This document shows, piece after piece, positions 6,441 through 15,026 of a stretch of 38,568 nt of DNA. The notes under the pieces were generated by a model. The model did not search any database. It had not been told where the DNA came from and saw only the letters and a list, made by a program, of their open reading frames with translations. The stretch is taken from positions 1 through 38,568 of the forward strand of contig JAIOAT010000034.1 of the NCBI GenBank assembly GCA_019873685.1. The letters are read 5' to 3'. The stretch comes from Chloroflexota bacterium. Lineage in GTDB: Bacteria > Chloroflexota > Anaerolineae > Aggregatilineales > Ch27. Positions within the stretch are counted from its first letter, which is position 1, and each line of letters opens with the position of its first letter. The position numbers and the translations under genes are program-made.

Positions 6441-6529
6441 GACCTCACTCAGGGCCGTTGCCAGTCGTGGCCGCTCCTGCTAAAATATGACTAAACCTGT
6501 CGACAATTGAGCAGACAAAGGAGCCGACG

Positions 6530-7690
6530 ATGGGTGTCACCACTGCCTCCGCCGCCCCGCGGGCCGCTGCCCGGCCACAGGGCAACCTCTGGCTGCGGGA
6601 CCGTAACTGGGACCTCCTGTTCATCACCTTCAGCGTGATCTGTGTGCCGTTGCCCTACCTGGTCTACCTGTTGCTGCGCGATCGGTTTGGCGTGCAGGAT
6701 GATGTTGCTCGCAACAGCGTCAATGCCTTTGTCGCCATCGCTGTTGGCGGCCCGCATATGATGTCGACCTTTCTGCGCACAGGGCTGGATAGCAGCTTCC
6801 GCGCCCGCTACCCGATGCTGATCCGTTCATCGGTCATCATCCCGATCATCGTGGTTGCCCTGGCCTTCCTCAACCTGACCCTGTTGCTGACGGTGTTCTT
6901 CTTCTGGGCGGCGCTGCATGTGCTGCACCAGGTGACGTATATCGTCGAGCTATACAACCGGCGGGAGCAGGACTCCGATGAGCCAGCCCGTCGTAGCGCT
7001 GTCTCGCTCTCTGCCCGGCTGGTGGACTATGCCGTTATCCTTACCTGTCTGTTCCCGATGGCGGCCTACAAGATCAGCCAGGGATCGTTTGACATCGGGG
7101 TGAATGATCTGACCCGCGTGATCCCGACCTTCTTCCAGCAGACATGGTTCTTTGTGGTGATGAGCGGCGTTTTTGCCCTGGCGCTGGCGGCGTACGTAAT
7201 CAAGACTGTCCGCGAGATTCGCGGCGGCTATGTCCACTGGCCCAAGACGATCTTCATCACCCTGACGGTCGCGGTGGCCTTTACCATGCCGGCCCTGCCC
7301 AACCTGGATACCGCTTTTCAGGGCCTCAATACCTGGCACTCGTTCCAGTACCTGGCCCTGACCTTCTACATCATCAAAATCCGCGCCCGCTATGAGGACC
7401 TGCGCCAGTCCGCGCCGCTGGTGGCCCGCGCCGCTGAACAGGCCAACGACTCGCGGGGCCTCTACGCCCTGAGCGCGCTGATGCTGGTTGGCTCGCTGGT
7501 TGTCTTTGGCGTTGTCTACCTGCTGACCGGCGTCTTCCAGCCGGGCAGCATCGGCACGGCGGATATCGCCAACTGGCGCTTCGATGTCGCTTACTACACA
7601 GCGATCCTGTCCTTCCTGTGGATTCACTACTATCACGACCATTTCCTGTTCACCGATTTTGAGGCGCTGACTCCGGGGCGCAACCGTTAA
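6530..7690 (+). CDS. Polytopic membrane protein with conserved-type histidine clusters
   Basis: A 386-residue integral membrane protein with about eight to nine helices; I cannot assign a family with confidence. Histidines sit at helix ends in motif-like settings: GGPHMM (His76), ALHVLHQ (His130, His133), NTWHSFQY (His270) and IHYYHDHF (His366, His369, His371). Spaced His clusters at the membrane face are the hallmark of diiron membrane enzymes such as desaturases, hydroxylases and the Brp/Blh carotene-cleaving family, so a metal-dependent oxidase acting on a lipid or carotenoid is possible; this is inference. The start is supported by AAAGGAG about 8 bp upstream, and TAAAAT near 6480 may be its -10. 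A strong terminator follows, so it is a single-gene unit. Confidence 0.8.
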   Translation: MGVTTASAAPRAAARPQGNLWLRDRNWDLLFITFSVICVPLPYLVYLLLRDRFGVQDDVARNSVNAFVAIAVGGPHMMSTFLRTGLDSSFRARYPMLIRSSVIIPIIVVALAFLNLTLLLTVFFFWAALHVLHQVTYIVELYNRREQDSDEPARRSAVSLSARLVDYAVILTCLFPMAAYKISQGSFDIGVNDLTRVIPTFFQQTWFFVVMSGVFALALAAYVIKTVREIRGGYVHWPKTIFITLTVAVAFTMPALPNLDTAFQGLNTWHSFQYLALTFYIIKIRARYEDLRQSAPLVARAAEQANDSRGLYALSALMLVGSLVVFGVVYLLTGVFQPGSIGTADIANWRFDVAYYTAILSFLWIHYYHDHFLFTDFEALTPGRNR

Positions 7691-7697
7691 GCCCAGC

Positions 7698-7725
7698 GGG
7701 CGGTCCAGCCGGGGCCGCCCTTTTT
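7698..7725 (+). terminator. Rho-independent terminator
   Basis: GGGCGGTCC (7698-7706) pairs with GGGCCGCCC (7712-7720), followed by TTTTT. It closes the His-rich membrane protein gene. Confidence 0.8.
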
Positions 7726-7855
7726 GTTGGCGGCGGTGGGATCGCGGCGGGATGCCGGTTGTGGGCTTCCCGCCGCTTCTGGTAAGATTGGGTTAGCGAG
7801 GCGGACGGTGACTTCAGGGAGCGCGCCTGATCGGTTGCTGGAAAGGCGGGGGGCT

Positions 7856-8377
7856 GTGCCCAAGTGTCCAAACTGCCAGCATGATTATGTCGAAGGCATG
7901 ATCATCTGCGACTATTGCGGCTTTGTGGTGGATTCAGCAGCCATTGCCCGTTATACCGAGACGCAGCGCTTTGGCGAAAGCGAACGCGGCCAGAACCAGC
8001 CGCGCTGGGGGTCAGCCCGCTTTGACGATCAGACGCGCCTGCTGTTGCGCCTGATGGATTCCGGCCAGACCCTGTACGTAGAGGTGCGCCAGCCGGAAGG
8101 AGTCACGCTGGGCCGCTACGATCCGCTGACGCAAACCGGCCCGGATATTGACCTGACCGGCTTTGACGCGGAGCGACTGGGCGTCTCCCGCCGCCATGCC
8201 CGGTTGACCGTCTTGGATAACTCGCTGTACATCACGGATTTGGACGCGGCCAACGGCACCTATCTCAACGGGTTGCGCCTGACCCCCCAGCAGCCGCGCA
8301 TCCTGCGCGACGGCGATGAGATCCGCCTGGGCCATCTCAAGCTGCTGGTGACCTTCGTCGATATGGTCAATAAGTGA
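7856..8377 (+). CDS. Zinc-ribbon plus FHA-domain protein
   Basis: A 173-residue protein. The N-terminus has two CxxC pairs (CPNC at 4-7 and CDYC at 18-21) forming a zinc ribbon. Residues of about 75-165 form a forkhead-associated domain that binds phosphothreonine peptides: VTLGRYD, then VSRRHARL, then ANGTYLNG, all key FHA positions. The start is the GTG at 7856, because the protein then opens directly with the zinc ribbon and AAAGGCGGGG precedes it; the frame upstream overlaps the previous terminator. It probably reads out Ser/Thr kinase activity; a membrane Ser/Thr kinase lies 23 kb away in this window. TAAGAT near 7782 may be the -10. Confidence 0.88.
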   Translation: MPKCPNCQHDYVEGMIICDYCGFVVDSAAIARYTETQRFGESERGQNQPRWGSARFDDQTRLLLRLMDSGQTLYVEVRQPEGVTLGRYDPLTQTGPDIDLTGFDAERLGVSRRHARLTVLDNSLYITDLDAANGTYLNGLRLTPQQPRILRDGDEIRLGHLKLLVTFVDMVNK

Positions 8378-8447
8378 GGCGGTAAGCCGGGTGATCTACC
8401 GGGCTGCTGTGCCCGTGCCTCTATTCGATCCCTGCGAGTAATGCACC

Positions 8448-9344
8448 ATGACGGAAATCGATCGCTCCGGGCGCGTCGCCGCCCCGCCTGTGACTGCAGC
8501 CTGGCAGGGTGTCGGGCTGGTGGTGCTGGCGACACTCTGCTTCAGTACGGCGATTCTCTTCGTCCGCCTGATTCACGGGCTGGATGCGATGACCATCACC
8601 TTTTACCGCAGCCTGTTTGCTTTCCTGTTCTTCTGCGGGCTTTTGCCGCGCTTCCGGGAGCCGCTGGACTTCGCCCGTTATCGGCGGTACATCCCTCTGC
8701 TGGTCGGGCTGGGGCTGGCTATGGCCCTGACCGCCAGCCTGTACACCTATGCCGTCCAGCACACCACCGCCGCCAACGCCGCCCTGCTCAACAACTCCGC
8801 GCCGCTGTATGTGGCCCTGCTGGCGCCGCCGCTGCTGAAGGAAGCCCGCCCGCGCTATCTGTGGCCGGGGATTGCGCTGGCTGCGCTGGGGGTGATCCTG
8901 ATCACGGACCCGGCCCGGCTGCAGCTGGACCCGGCGGCCTCTGGCGGGATTGCCGCCGCTGCGCTCTCCGGCGTCACCTACGCCGGGCCGATGCTGATCG
9001 GTCGCGCCCTGCGCGGGCGGGTGAGCAGCCTCACGCAGATCTGGTGGGGGGCTGGCCTGACCGCGCTGTTGCTCAGCCCATTCGGCCTGCGCGGCGATCC
9101 CGCGACCATCCTGAGCCAGCTTCACCTGCTGATCCCGCTGGGTGTACTGTCGCTGGGCGTGCCTTACCTGTTGATGTTTCTGGGGCTGGCGCGGGTGAAG
9201 GCTCAGGTGGGCAGCGTGGCGGCGCTGATGGAGCCGGTCTTCGGGACGTTGATCGGCTTCCTCTTCTTTGCCGAGGTGCTGACGCCGATCGGGATGCTGG
9301 GGGCGCTGGGCGTCCTGACCGCAATTGTCCTCATTTCGCGTTGA
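8448..9344 (+). CDS. EamA/DMT-family transporter
   Basis: A 298-residue protein with ten predicted membrane helices in two EamA repeats (about 20-150 and 160-298). The family includes exporters and importers of metabolites such as amino acids; the substrate cannot be told. Typical features are FYRSLFAFLFF in helix 2, NAALLNNSAPLYVALLAP in helix 4, and EPVFGTLIGFLFFAE near the end of the second repeat. It begins 70 bp after the FHA gene, but the ribosome binding site is weak, so the first residues are less sure. There is no terminator in between, so the two may be co-transcribed. Confidence 0.88.
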   Translation: MTEIDRSGRVAAPPVTAAWQGVGLVVLATLCFSTAILFVRLIHGLDAMTITFYRSLFAFLFFCGLLPRFREPLDFARYRRYIPLLVGLGLAMALTASLYTYAVQHTTAANAALLNNSAPLYVALLAPPLLKEARPRYLWPGIALAALGVILITDPARLQLDPAASGGIAAAALSGVTYAGPMLIGRALRGRVSSLTQIWWGAGLTALLLSPFGLRGDPATILSQLHLLIPLGVLSLGVPYLLMFLGLARVKAQVGSVAALMEPVFGTLIGFLFFAEVLTPIGMLGALGVLTAIVLISR

Positions 9345-9450
9345 GGGCGCTCCCCTGCGGCGGCAACTGGATCGACTCTCCGGGTCGGATTGCGCTTACA
9401 ATGAGGAAAGATGCCGGCTCACGTCGGCTGACCACCCTGGAGGGGGGAAT

Positions 9451-9651
9451 ATGAGCGCCACAATCACCGTACCAGAAGCGGAAGCGCACCGGATTTGTGC
9501 GGAGTTGCGGGCGCGCCGCCGCTGGTACCACCTTGCGCTGTGGCAGTGCTGGGGCTGCGCCAAGTATTCCGGCGGCGACCCGGCCAAGATGTGCGGTCAG
9601 GTGGTGGGCTGCAATCAGGTTGTAGCCCGCTACCGGCGACAGCCGCGGTAG
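9451..9651 (+). CDS. Small Cys-rich protein
   Basis: A 66-residue protein of unknown function. After an N-terminal helix comes WYHLALWQCWGCAKYSG, then KMCGQVVGCNQVVARY: four cysteines in two pairs (CxxC and Cx4C), suited to a single zinc or small Fe-S site. GGAGGGGGG lies just upstream of the ATG and TACAAT (9397-9402) is a likely -10, so it appears to be a real, independently transcribed gene. The frame upstream of 9451 has no start support. I know of no partner. Confidence 0.7.
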   Translation: MSATITVPEAEAHRICAELRARRRWYHLALWQCWGCAKYSGGDPAKMCGQVVGCNQVVARYRRQPR

Positions 9652-9885
9652 CGCATCCGCTTCACGCTGGCGCTGCGCTCCGGTCGAATAGTTCACCGGC
9701 TACTTTGCGGCGCTGGCAAGCCCAACTCATGCTTGTCCTGGAAGCAGCGTACCACGCTGCTAGCCTTATCCCCTGTCACGGACCTCTTTGGTTGCCGCGG
9801 CAATTTCCCTCTGGTCGGACGCCCACATCCCCGGTAGACTGGGGTGATAACGGAACGCTGTTGTCACGGAAACGGCCAGGATACC

Positions 9886-11136
9886 ATGCCCCAGGAACGC
9901 CTCCATAAACTGCTGGCACAGGCCGGAGTTGCCTCCCGCCGCGCCTGTGAAGATCTGATTCGGGACGGTCGTGTGACCGTCAACGGCCAGCCGGCGAAGC
10001 TGGGGATGAGCGTTGATCCCGCCACAGACGTGATTCGCGTCGATGGCGAGGTGATCGCCCTGGCTCAGTCGCGCCTGGTGTACATCATGCTCAACAAGCC
10101 CGCCGGCGTGATCAGCGCGGCGCAGGCCCAATCCCAGGAGAAGCGCCCGACTGTCCTCGATCTGGTTGACGTACCGGAGCGCGTGTACCCGGTTGGGCGG
10201 CTGGACGCCGATAGCGAGGGGCTGGTGCTGCTGACCAATGATGGCTCGCTGACTCAGCGCCTGACCCACGCCCGCTACGGCCACCAGAAGGTCTACCGCG
10301 TTCTGGTGGAGGGGGCGCCCACGCCGGAGCAACTGGAAATCTGGGCGGCGGGCGTGATCCTCGATGACGGCCCGACCGCCCCCTGCCAGGTCAGCGTCGC
10401 CAGACGTCTAGAGAACACGACCTGGCTGGAAGTGACCATGGGCGAGGGCCGCAAACGCCAGATCCGCCGCACGGCCTCCGCGGTGGGCCTGCGTGTGTTG
10501 CGCCTGATTCGCACCCGGATCGGCACGCTACGCCTGAGCGGGGTCAAGCCGGGGGAGTGGCGCTACCTGACCGAGGAAGAAGTGGCCGCCCTGCGCCGAC
10601 CTGCTGCGCCGGTTCGCCCGGCGCGTCGCCCGGCCCGATCGGCTGCCGGGGAACCGGCCCCGGAGCGCCCCCGGCGCTTCCGCCGTCCGGAACGGGGCGG
10701 GAAGGATGACGACGAGCGCCGGTCTGCTGCTGGCCGCGCGCGGCCCGGCGGGAAAGCCAGGTCCGCCCGCAGCAAGGCCGTTGAGCACGAGGAACATCCG
10801 CAGCGCCCGCTGCCGCCGGAGCGCCCGCTGTCATCACAGCGTCCGCTGTCATCACAGCGCCCGCGGCGTCGCCCGGCGCGGCCCGCCCGTGATAGCGCCT
10901 CAGAGTGGGATAACCTTCCGGCTGAAAAGCGCCGTCCCGCCAAACCAGCCCGGCCAGCGCCGGACGAAGGGGCGGTCAGCGACCGTCCCCGCCCGGCCCG
11001 GCGACCGGGTCGACCCGCGCCTGCTGGTCAGGGCAGGGGACGCCCCGCCCGGAGACCGCGCCCGGCCAGCGATCGCGGGGAGCGCCGCGGCGGGCGCGGC
11101 GGCAGCAAGCCGGGCGGCAAGAAGAAGAAAGGATGA
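9886..11136 (+). CDS. RluB/RsuA-family pseudouridine synthase with long basic tail
   Basis: A 416-residue protein. Residues 1-60 are an S4 RNA-binding domain (ERLHKLLAQAGVASRR). Residues of about 65-235 are the catalytic domain, with GRLDADSEGLVLLTNDG carrying the catalytic Asp107, and EGRKRQIRR later. It should make pseudouridine in 23S rRNA (RluB-like) or 16S rRNA (RsuA-like); the S4 domain and overall form favour RluB. From about residue 238 to the end is a low-complexity tail rich in Arg, Pro, Ala and Gly, likely to bind RNA, much longer than in most relatives. The start at MPQER puts the S4 domain at the N-terminus. It ends 3 bp before plsC, suggesting translational coupling. Confidence 0.9.
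   Translation: MPQERLHKLLAQAGVASRRACEDLIRDGRVTVNGQPAKLGMSVDPATDVIRVDGEVIALAQSRLVYIMLNKPAGVISAAQAQSQEKRPTVLDLVDVPERVYPVGRLDADSEGLVLLTNDGSLTQRLTHARYGHQKVYRVLVEGAPTPEQLEIWAAGVILDDGPTAPCQVSVARRLENTTWLEVTMGEGRKRQIRRTASAVGLRVLRLIRTRIGTLRLSGVKPGEWRYLTEEEVAALRRPAAPVRPARRPARSAAGEPAPERPRRFRRPERGGKDDDERRSAAGRARPGGKARSARSKAVEHEEHPQRPLPPERPLSSQRPLSSQRPRRRPARPARDSASEWDNLPAEKRRPAKPARPAPDEGAVSDRPRPARRPGRPAPAGQGRGRPARRPRPASDRGERRGGRGGSKPGGKKKKG
10825..10860 (+). repeat. 18-bp tandem repeat inside the RluB tail
   Basis: CCGCTGTCATCACAGCGT occurs at 10825-10842 and again at 10843-10860 with only the last base changed. Each copy contains a small palindrome (CGCTGT-CATC-ACAGCG). It encodes repeated PLSSQR, and shows the tail growing by slippage. 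Confidence 0.7.
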
Positions 11137-11139
11137 GCG

Positions 11140-11865
11140 ATGACCACACTCGCTGCCGATAGCTGGGCCATCCGGCAGCGCACGATCTTTGCCTCGCGGC
11201 GGCGTTTTTGCCGCGACGTGCTGTTTGTCCGCCTGGCCCCGCTGTTCTGGAAACTGACGGTCACCGGCCTGGAGAACATCCCGCCGGAAGGCCCGACCAT
11301 CCTGATGATCAACCACATGGCGGCCATTGACCCCGTCGTGGTTATCGGCACGGCCCGCCCGCGCTTTGTCGTGCCGATGAGCAAGATCGAGAACTTCCAG
11401 AACCCGATCGTGGGCGTGCTGGTGCGGACATGGGGCGCGTATCCGGTGGACCGCGGCAAGGTCGACCGTGAGGCGCTCAACATCGCCATGCAGCTCATGG
11501 CCGCCGGGGAGATGACCCTGATCGCGCCGGAAGGCACGCGCCACAAAGCCCTGCAGCGGCCCAAGGATGGCCTGGCCTACATCGCCACCCGGACTGACGC
11601 CATGATTGTCCCGACGGCCATCTTCGATACCGAAGGCTGGACGCGCGACCTGTTCATCCCCTGGCGGCGGACGCCGATCAAGGTCAGCTACGGCCCGGCC
11701 TTCCGGCTGCGCACGGGCGGACGCACGCGCATCCCCCGTGACGAGATGAGCCGCATGACCGACGAGATGATGTACCAGCTGGCCCGCCTGTTGCCGGAGC
11801 GCAACCGGGGCGATTACGCCGACCTGACGAAGATGACGACGGAATATTTGGACTTTGTCAGGTAG
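11140..11865 (+). CDS. PlsC-type 1-acylglycerol-3-phosphate acyltransferase (copy 1)
   Basis: A 241-residue lysophosphatidic-acid acyltransferase-family protein. It moves an acyl chain to 1-acylglycerol-3-phosphate, giving phosphatidic acid, at the inner membrane face. The catalytic H-x4-D motif is seen in INHMAAID (His59, Asp64), and the substrate-binding APEGTRH follows. Its start lies 3 bp after the RluB stop with AAAGGATGAG overlapping the end of rluB, so both are in one operon. It is closely related to the gene at 15027-15755; both share RRRF-RDV near the start and VVPMSKxENFQ-like and EMMYQLARL segments, so one arose by duplication. Which is the main PlsC cannot be said. Confidence 0.9.
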   Translation: MTTLAADSWAIRQRTIFASRRRFCRDVLFVRLAPLFWKLTVTGLENIPPEGPTILMINHMAAIDPVVVIGTARPRFVVPMSKIENFQNPIVGVLVRTWGAYPVDRGKVDREALNIAMQLMAAGEMTLIAPEGTRHKALQRPKDGLAYIATRTDAMIVPTAIFDTEGWTRDLFIPWRRTPIKVSYGPAFRLRTGGRTRIPRDEMSRMTDEMMYQLARLLPERNRGDYADLTKMTTEYLDFVR

Positions 11866-11881
11866 AATTGAGGGCGGCTCG

Positions 11882-11909
11882 GCCCGGTCAGTTGCAGGGG
11901 CCGGGCTTT
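11882..11909 (+). terminator. Possible terminator after plsC copy 1
   Basis: GCCCGG (11882-11887) pairs with CCGGGC (11901-11906), followed by only TTTG. The short T-run makes it weak. Confidence 0.4.
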
Positions 11910-11964
11910 GCGGGTGGTTGAATGGCCCGGCTTGGGTGATTGTTTGCTGCAAGGAGATTGCCTC

Positions 11965-14880
11965 GTGACAGTGATACACGGTTTCGAACTGGTTGAAGAA
12001 CGCCACATCCCTGAAATCAACTCTCGCGCCCGGCGCTTCCGCCATCTTCGTACCGGGGCGGAATTGCTTTCCCTGGAGAATGACGACGAGAATAAGGTCT
12101 TCGGCGTGACCTTTAAGACGCCGCCTGCCGATTCGACCGGCCTGCCGCATATTATGGAGCACTCTGTGCTGGGCGGCTCCCGCAAGTACCCGGTCAAGGA
12201 ACCATTTGTGGAGCTGCTCAAAAGCTCGCTCAACACCTTCCTCAACGCTATGACCTACCCGGATATGACCTGCTATCCGGTTGCCAGCACCAACCTCAAG
12301 GACTTCTACAACCTGATCGATGTCTACCTGGACGCAGTCTTCTACCCCCGGATTAGCCAGAAGACACTCCAGCAGGAAGGCTGGCATTACGAACTGGCAG
12401 CGCCGAACGGCTCGCTGACCTACAAAGGCATTGTCTTCAACGAGATGAAGGGCGCGTACTCCTCGCCGGATAGCCTGCTGGGCCGCTACACCGAACGGCA
12501 CATCCTGCCGGATGGGCCGTATGGCTTCGATTCCGGCGGCGATCCGGCGGTCATCCCTGACCTGACCTACGAGCAGTTCCGGGCTTTTCACCAGACGTAC
12601 TACCACCCCTCCAATGCCCGCTTCTGGTTCTACGGGGATGACAACCCGGAGGAGCGCCTGCGGCTGGTCGACGCCTATCTCGCCGGTTTTGAGCGTATCG
12701 AGGTTGACACGCAGGTTCCCCTCCAGCCGCGTTTTGCCGCCCCGCGCCGCGCCACGGTTGGCTACGACGCCGGGGAAGAAGCCGGGGAACGGCGCGGCAT
12801 GGTCACGGTGAGCTGGCTGCTGACGGAAACGACCGATGTCGAGCAGGGGCTGGCCCTGGATATTCTGTCGCATATCCTGGTGGGTACGCCGGCCTCTCCG
12901 CTGCGCAAAGCCCTGATCGATTCTGGTCTGGGCGAGGACCTGGCCGATAGCGGCGTCAGCCCCTTCCAGCGCGAAATGTACTTCTCCACCGGCCTCAAGG
13001 GGATCAACCCGGCTGACGTGGAAAAGGTGGAGACCCTGATCATGGACACGCTGGCCGCGCTGGCCCGCGATGGCATCGACCCGGAGATGGTCGAGGCCGC
13101 CATGAATACGGTCGAATTCGAGTTGCGGGAGAAGAACACCGGTCGCTACCCGCGCGGGCTGGCCCTGATGCTGGCCGCCCTGCCGGTCTGGCTACACGGC
13201 GGCGACCCGCTGGACGCGCTGGCCTTTGAGGGGCCGCTGGAGCGGATCAAGGCGGGCGTTGCCGCCGGGCGCTATTTTGAGAATCTGATCGCCCGCTACC
13301 TGCTGGATAATCCGCACCGCTCAACCCTGGCCCTGGTACCTGATCCGAGCGTCCGTGCTGAGCGCGAGGCGGCGGAACAGGCCCGTCTGGCCGCGGCCCG
13401 CGCCGCCATGAGCGAAGCCGACCTGCAGGCTGTGATCGCCGACGCGGAAGAACTGCGCCGCATCCAGGAGACGCCCGACCCGCCGGAGGCGCTGGCGACC
13501 ATCCCCACGTTGACCCTGGCTGATCTGGATCGCGAGATCCGGCGCATCCCGGTGGAGCATCTGGCGGTGGGGAGCAGCCGGTTGCTCTACCACGACCTGT
13601 TCACCAACGGCATTGTCTACCTGGACCTGGGCTTTGACCTGCACACCCTGCCGCAGGACTTGCTGCCCTATATCCCGCTGTTTGGCCGGGCCTTGCTGGA
13701 GATGGGTACGGAGACCGAGGACTTCGTCAAGCTGTCGCAGCGCATCGGGCGCAAGACAGGCGGCATCGGCCCGACTACGCTGATCGCGCCGGTCAGGGGC
13801 GGCGGCGATACAGCCACCGCTTGGCTGTTCCTGCGCGGCAAGGCCATGGCTGCTCAGGCCCCCGACCTGCTGGACATCCTGCGCGATGTGCTGCTGACCG
13901 TCAAGCTGGACAACCCGACTCGCTTCCGCCAGATGGTGCTGGAGGAGAAGACGGGCGCGGAATCGGGGCTGGTGCCAGGCGGGCACATGGTCGTGCTCAG
14001 CCGGTTGCGCGCTCGCTTTGGCGAAGCGCACTGGGCCGGCGAACAGACGGGTGGGGTCAGCCAGTTGTTCTTCCTGCGTCAGCTAATCCAGGAGATCGAT
14101 ACTGATTGGCCGGGGGTGTTAGCCAAACTGGAGGCCATCCGGCGCATCCTGATCAACCGCGAACGGCTGATCGCCAATGTCACCCTGGACGCCGCCAACT
14201 GGGCGCGCTTCCAGCCGCAACTGGAAAGCTTCATCAAGGCGCTGCCCGCCGCTCCCACTGCACCGGTGACCTGGTCGCGCCCGGCAGCCTTCAGCGATGA
14301 AGGGCTGACCATCCCGGCCCAGGTCAACTACGTGGCCAAGGGCGCCAACCTGTACGAGCTGGGTTACCGGCTGCATGGTTCGTACATCCCGATCGTCAAC
14401 TACCTGAACATGACCTGGCTGTGGGAACGCATCCGTGCTCAGGGCGGGGCGTATGGCGGCTTCTGTGGCTTTGACCAGGTCTCCGGCGTGTTTGCGTTTA
14501 CTTCCTACCGCGATCCCAATCTGCTGGGTACGCTGGCCAACTACGACGGCGCGGCGGATTACCTGCGCCAGCTTGATCTGAGCCAGGAGGAACTGACGCG
14601 GGCGATCATCGGCGCAATCGGCCAGATCGACGAGTACCTGCTGCCGGACGCCAAGGGCTTCCGTTCGCTGCAGTACTACCTGACCGGCTATACCGACGAG
14701 ATGCGCCAGCGCATCCGCGACGAGGTTCTGAGCACCACTGCCGCGGACTTCCGGGCCTTTGGCGAGGCGCTGGCCGGAGTCAGGGAGCGCGGCGCGGTGG
14801 TGGTGATGGGGTCGGCGGAGGCCATCAGCAAGGCTAACGCCGAGCGTGGCGAGTTCCTGCAGGTTACCAGAGTGCTGTAG
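11965..14880 (+). CDS. M16C metallopeptidase, presequence-protease (PreP)-like
   Basis: A 971-residue peptidase made of two fused M16 halves, the normal size for the PreP/Cym1 (M16C) group. The inverted zinc motif H-x-x-E-H is at HIMEH (His62, Glu65, His66), and the third ligand is Glu160 in GIVFNEMKGAYSS, a spacing typical of the family. PreP-type enzymes close around unfolded peptides and cut them; in bacteria they probably clear peptide debris. There is no signal peptide, so it is expected in the cytoplasm. The start codon is GTG with AAGGAG eight bases upstream. It lies between two PlsC paralogues and ends at a strong terminator. TAGAAT at about 11863 may be its -10. Confidence 0.93.
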   Translation: MTVIHGFELVEERHIPEINSRARRFRHLRTGAELLSLENDDENKVFGVTFKTPPADSTGLPHIMEHSVLGGSRKYPVKEPFVELLKSSLNTFLNAMTYPDMTCYPVASTNLKDFYNLIDVYLDAVFYPRISQKTLQQEGWHYELAAPNGSLTYKGIVFNEMKGAYSSPDSLLGRYTERHILPDGPYGFDSGGDPAVIPDLTYEQFRAFHQTYYHPSNARFWFYGDDNPEERLRLVDAYLAGFERIEVDTQVPLQPRFAAPRRATVGYDAGEEAGERRGMVTVSWLLTETTDVEQGLALDILSHILVGTPASPLRKALIDSGLGEDLADSGVSPFQREMYFSTGLKGINPADVEKVETLIMDTLAALARDGIDPEMVEAAMNTVEFELREKNTGRYPRGLALMLAALPVWLHGGDPLDALAFEGPLERIKAGVAAGRYFENLIARYLLDNPHRSTLALVPDPSVRAEREAAEQARLAAARAAMSEADLQAVIADAEELRRIQETPDPPEALATIPTLTLADLDREIRRIPVEHLAVGSSRLLYHDLFTNGIVYLDLGFDLHTLPQDLLPYIPLFGRALLEMGTETEDFVKLSQRIGRKTGGIGPTTLIAPVRGGGDTATAWLFLRGKAMAAQAPDLLDILRDVLLTVKLDNPTRFRQMVLEEKTGAESGLVPGGHMVVLSRLRARFGEAHWAGEQTGGVSQLFFLRQLIQEIDTDWPGVLAKLEAIRRILINRERLIANVTLDAANWARFQPQLESFIKALPAAPTAPVTWSRPAAFSDEGLTIPAQVNYVAKGANLYELGYRLHGSYIPIVNYLNMTWLWERIRAQGGAYGGFCGFDQVSGVFAFTSYRDPNLLGTLANYDGAADYLRQLDLSQEELTRAIIGAIGQIDEYLLPDAKGFRSLQYYLTGYTDEMRQRIRDEVLSTTAADFRAFGEALAGVRERGAVVVMGSAEAISKANAERGEFLQVTRVL

Positions 14881-14890
14881 CTGAAGGCGA

Positions 14891-14920
14891 CGGGGGCGTT
14901 CAGGGGAGCGCCCCCGTTTT
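14891..14920 (+). terminator. Rho-independent terminator after the M16C peptidase
   Basis: CGGGGGCG (14891-14898) pairs perfectly with CGCCCCCG (14909-14916), followed by TTTT. Confidence 0.85.
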
Positions 14921-15026
14921 GTCTCTGCCGGCCTGTTGCAGCCAGGCGAGTCAGGCCCGCACCTGCTGGCAGGCGGGCGTGTTTGATTCTCTGGCAAGCT
15001 GTACTGTTGCTTAGAGGGATGTATGT

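Noticed and set aside
8421-9125. Minus-strand frame opposite the EamA transporter
   Set aside because: It has the same antisense composition pattern; the transporter frame is clearly the coding one.
10900-12873. Minus-strand open frame of 657 codons over rluB, plsC and the M16C peptidase
   Set aside because: It spans three well-supported plus-strand genes and their gaps, with no recognisable domain.
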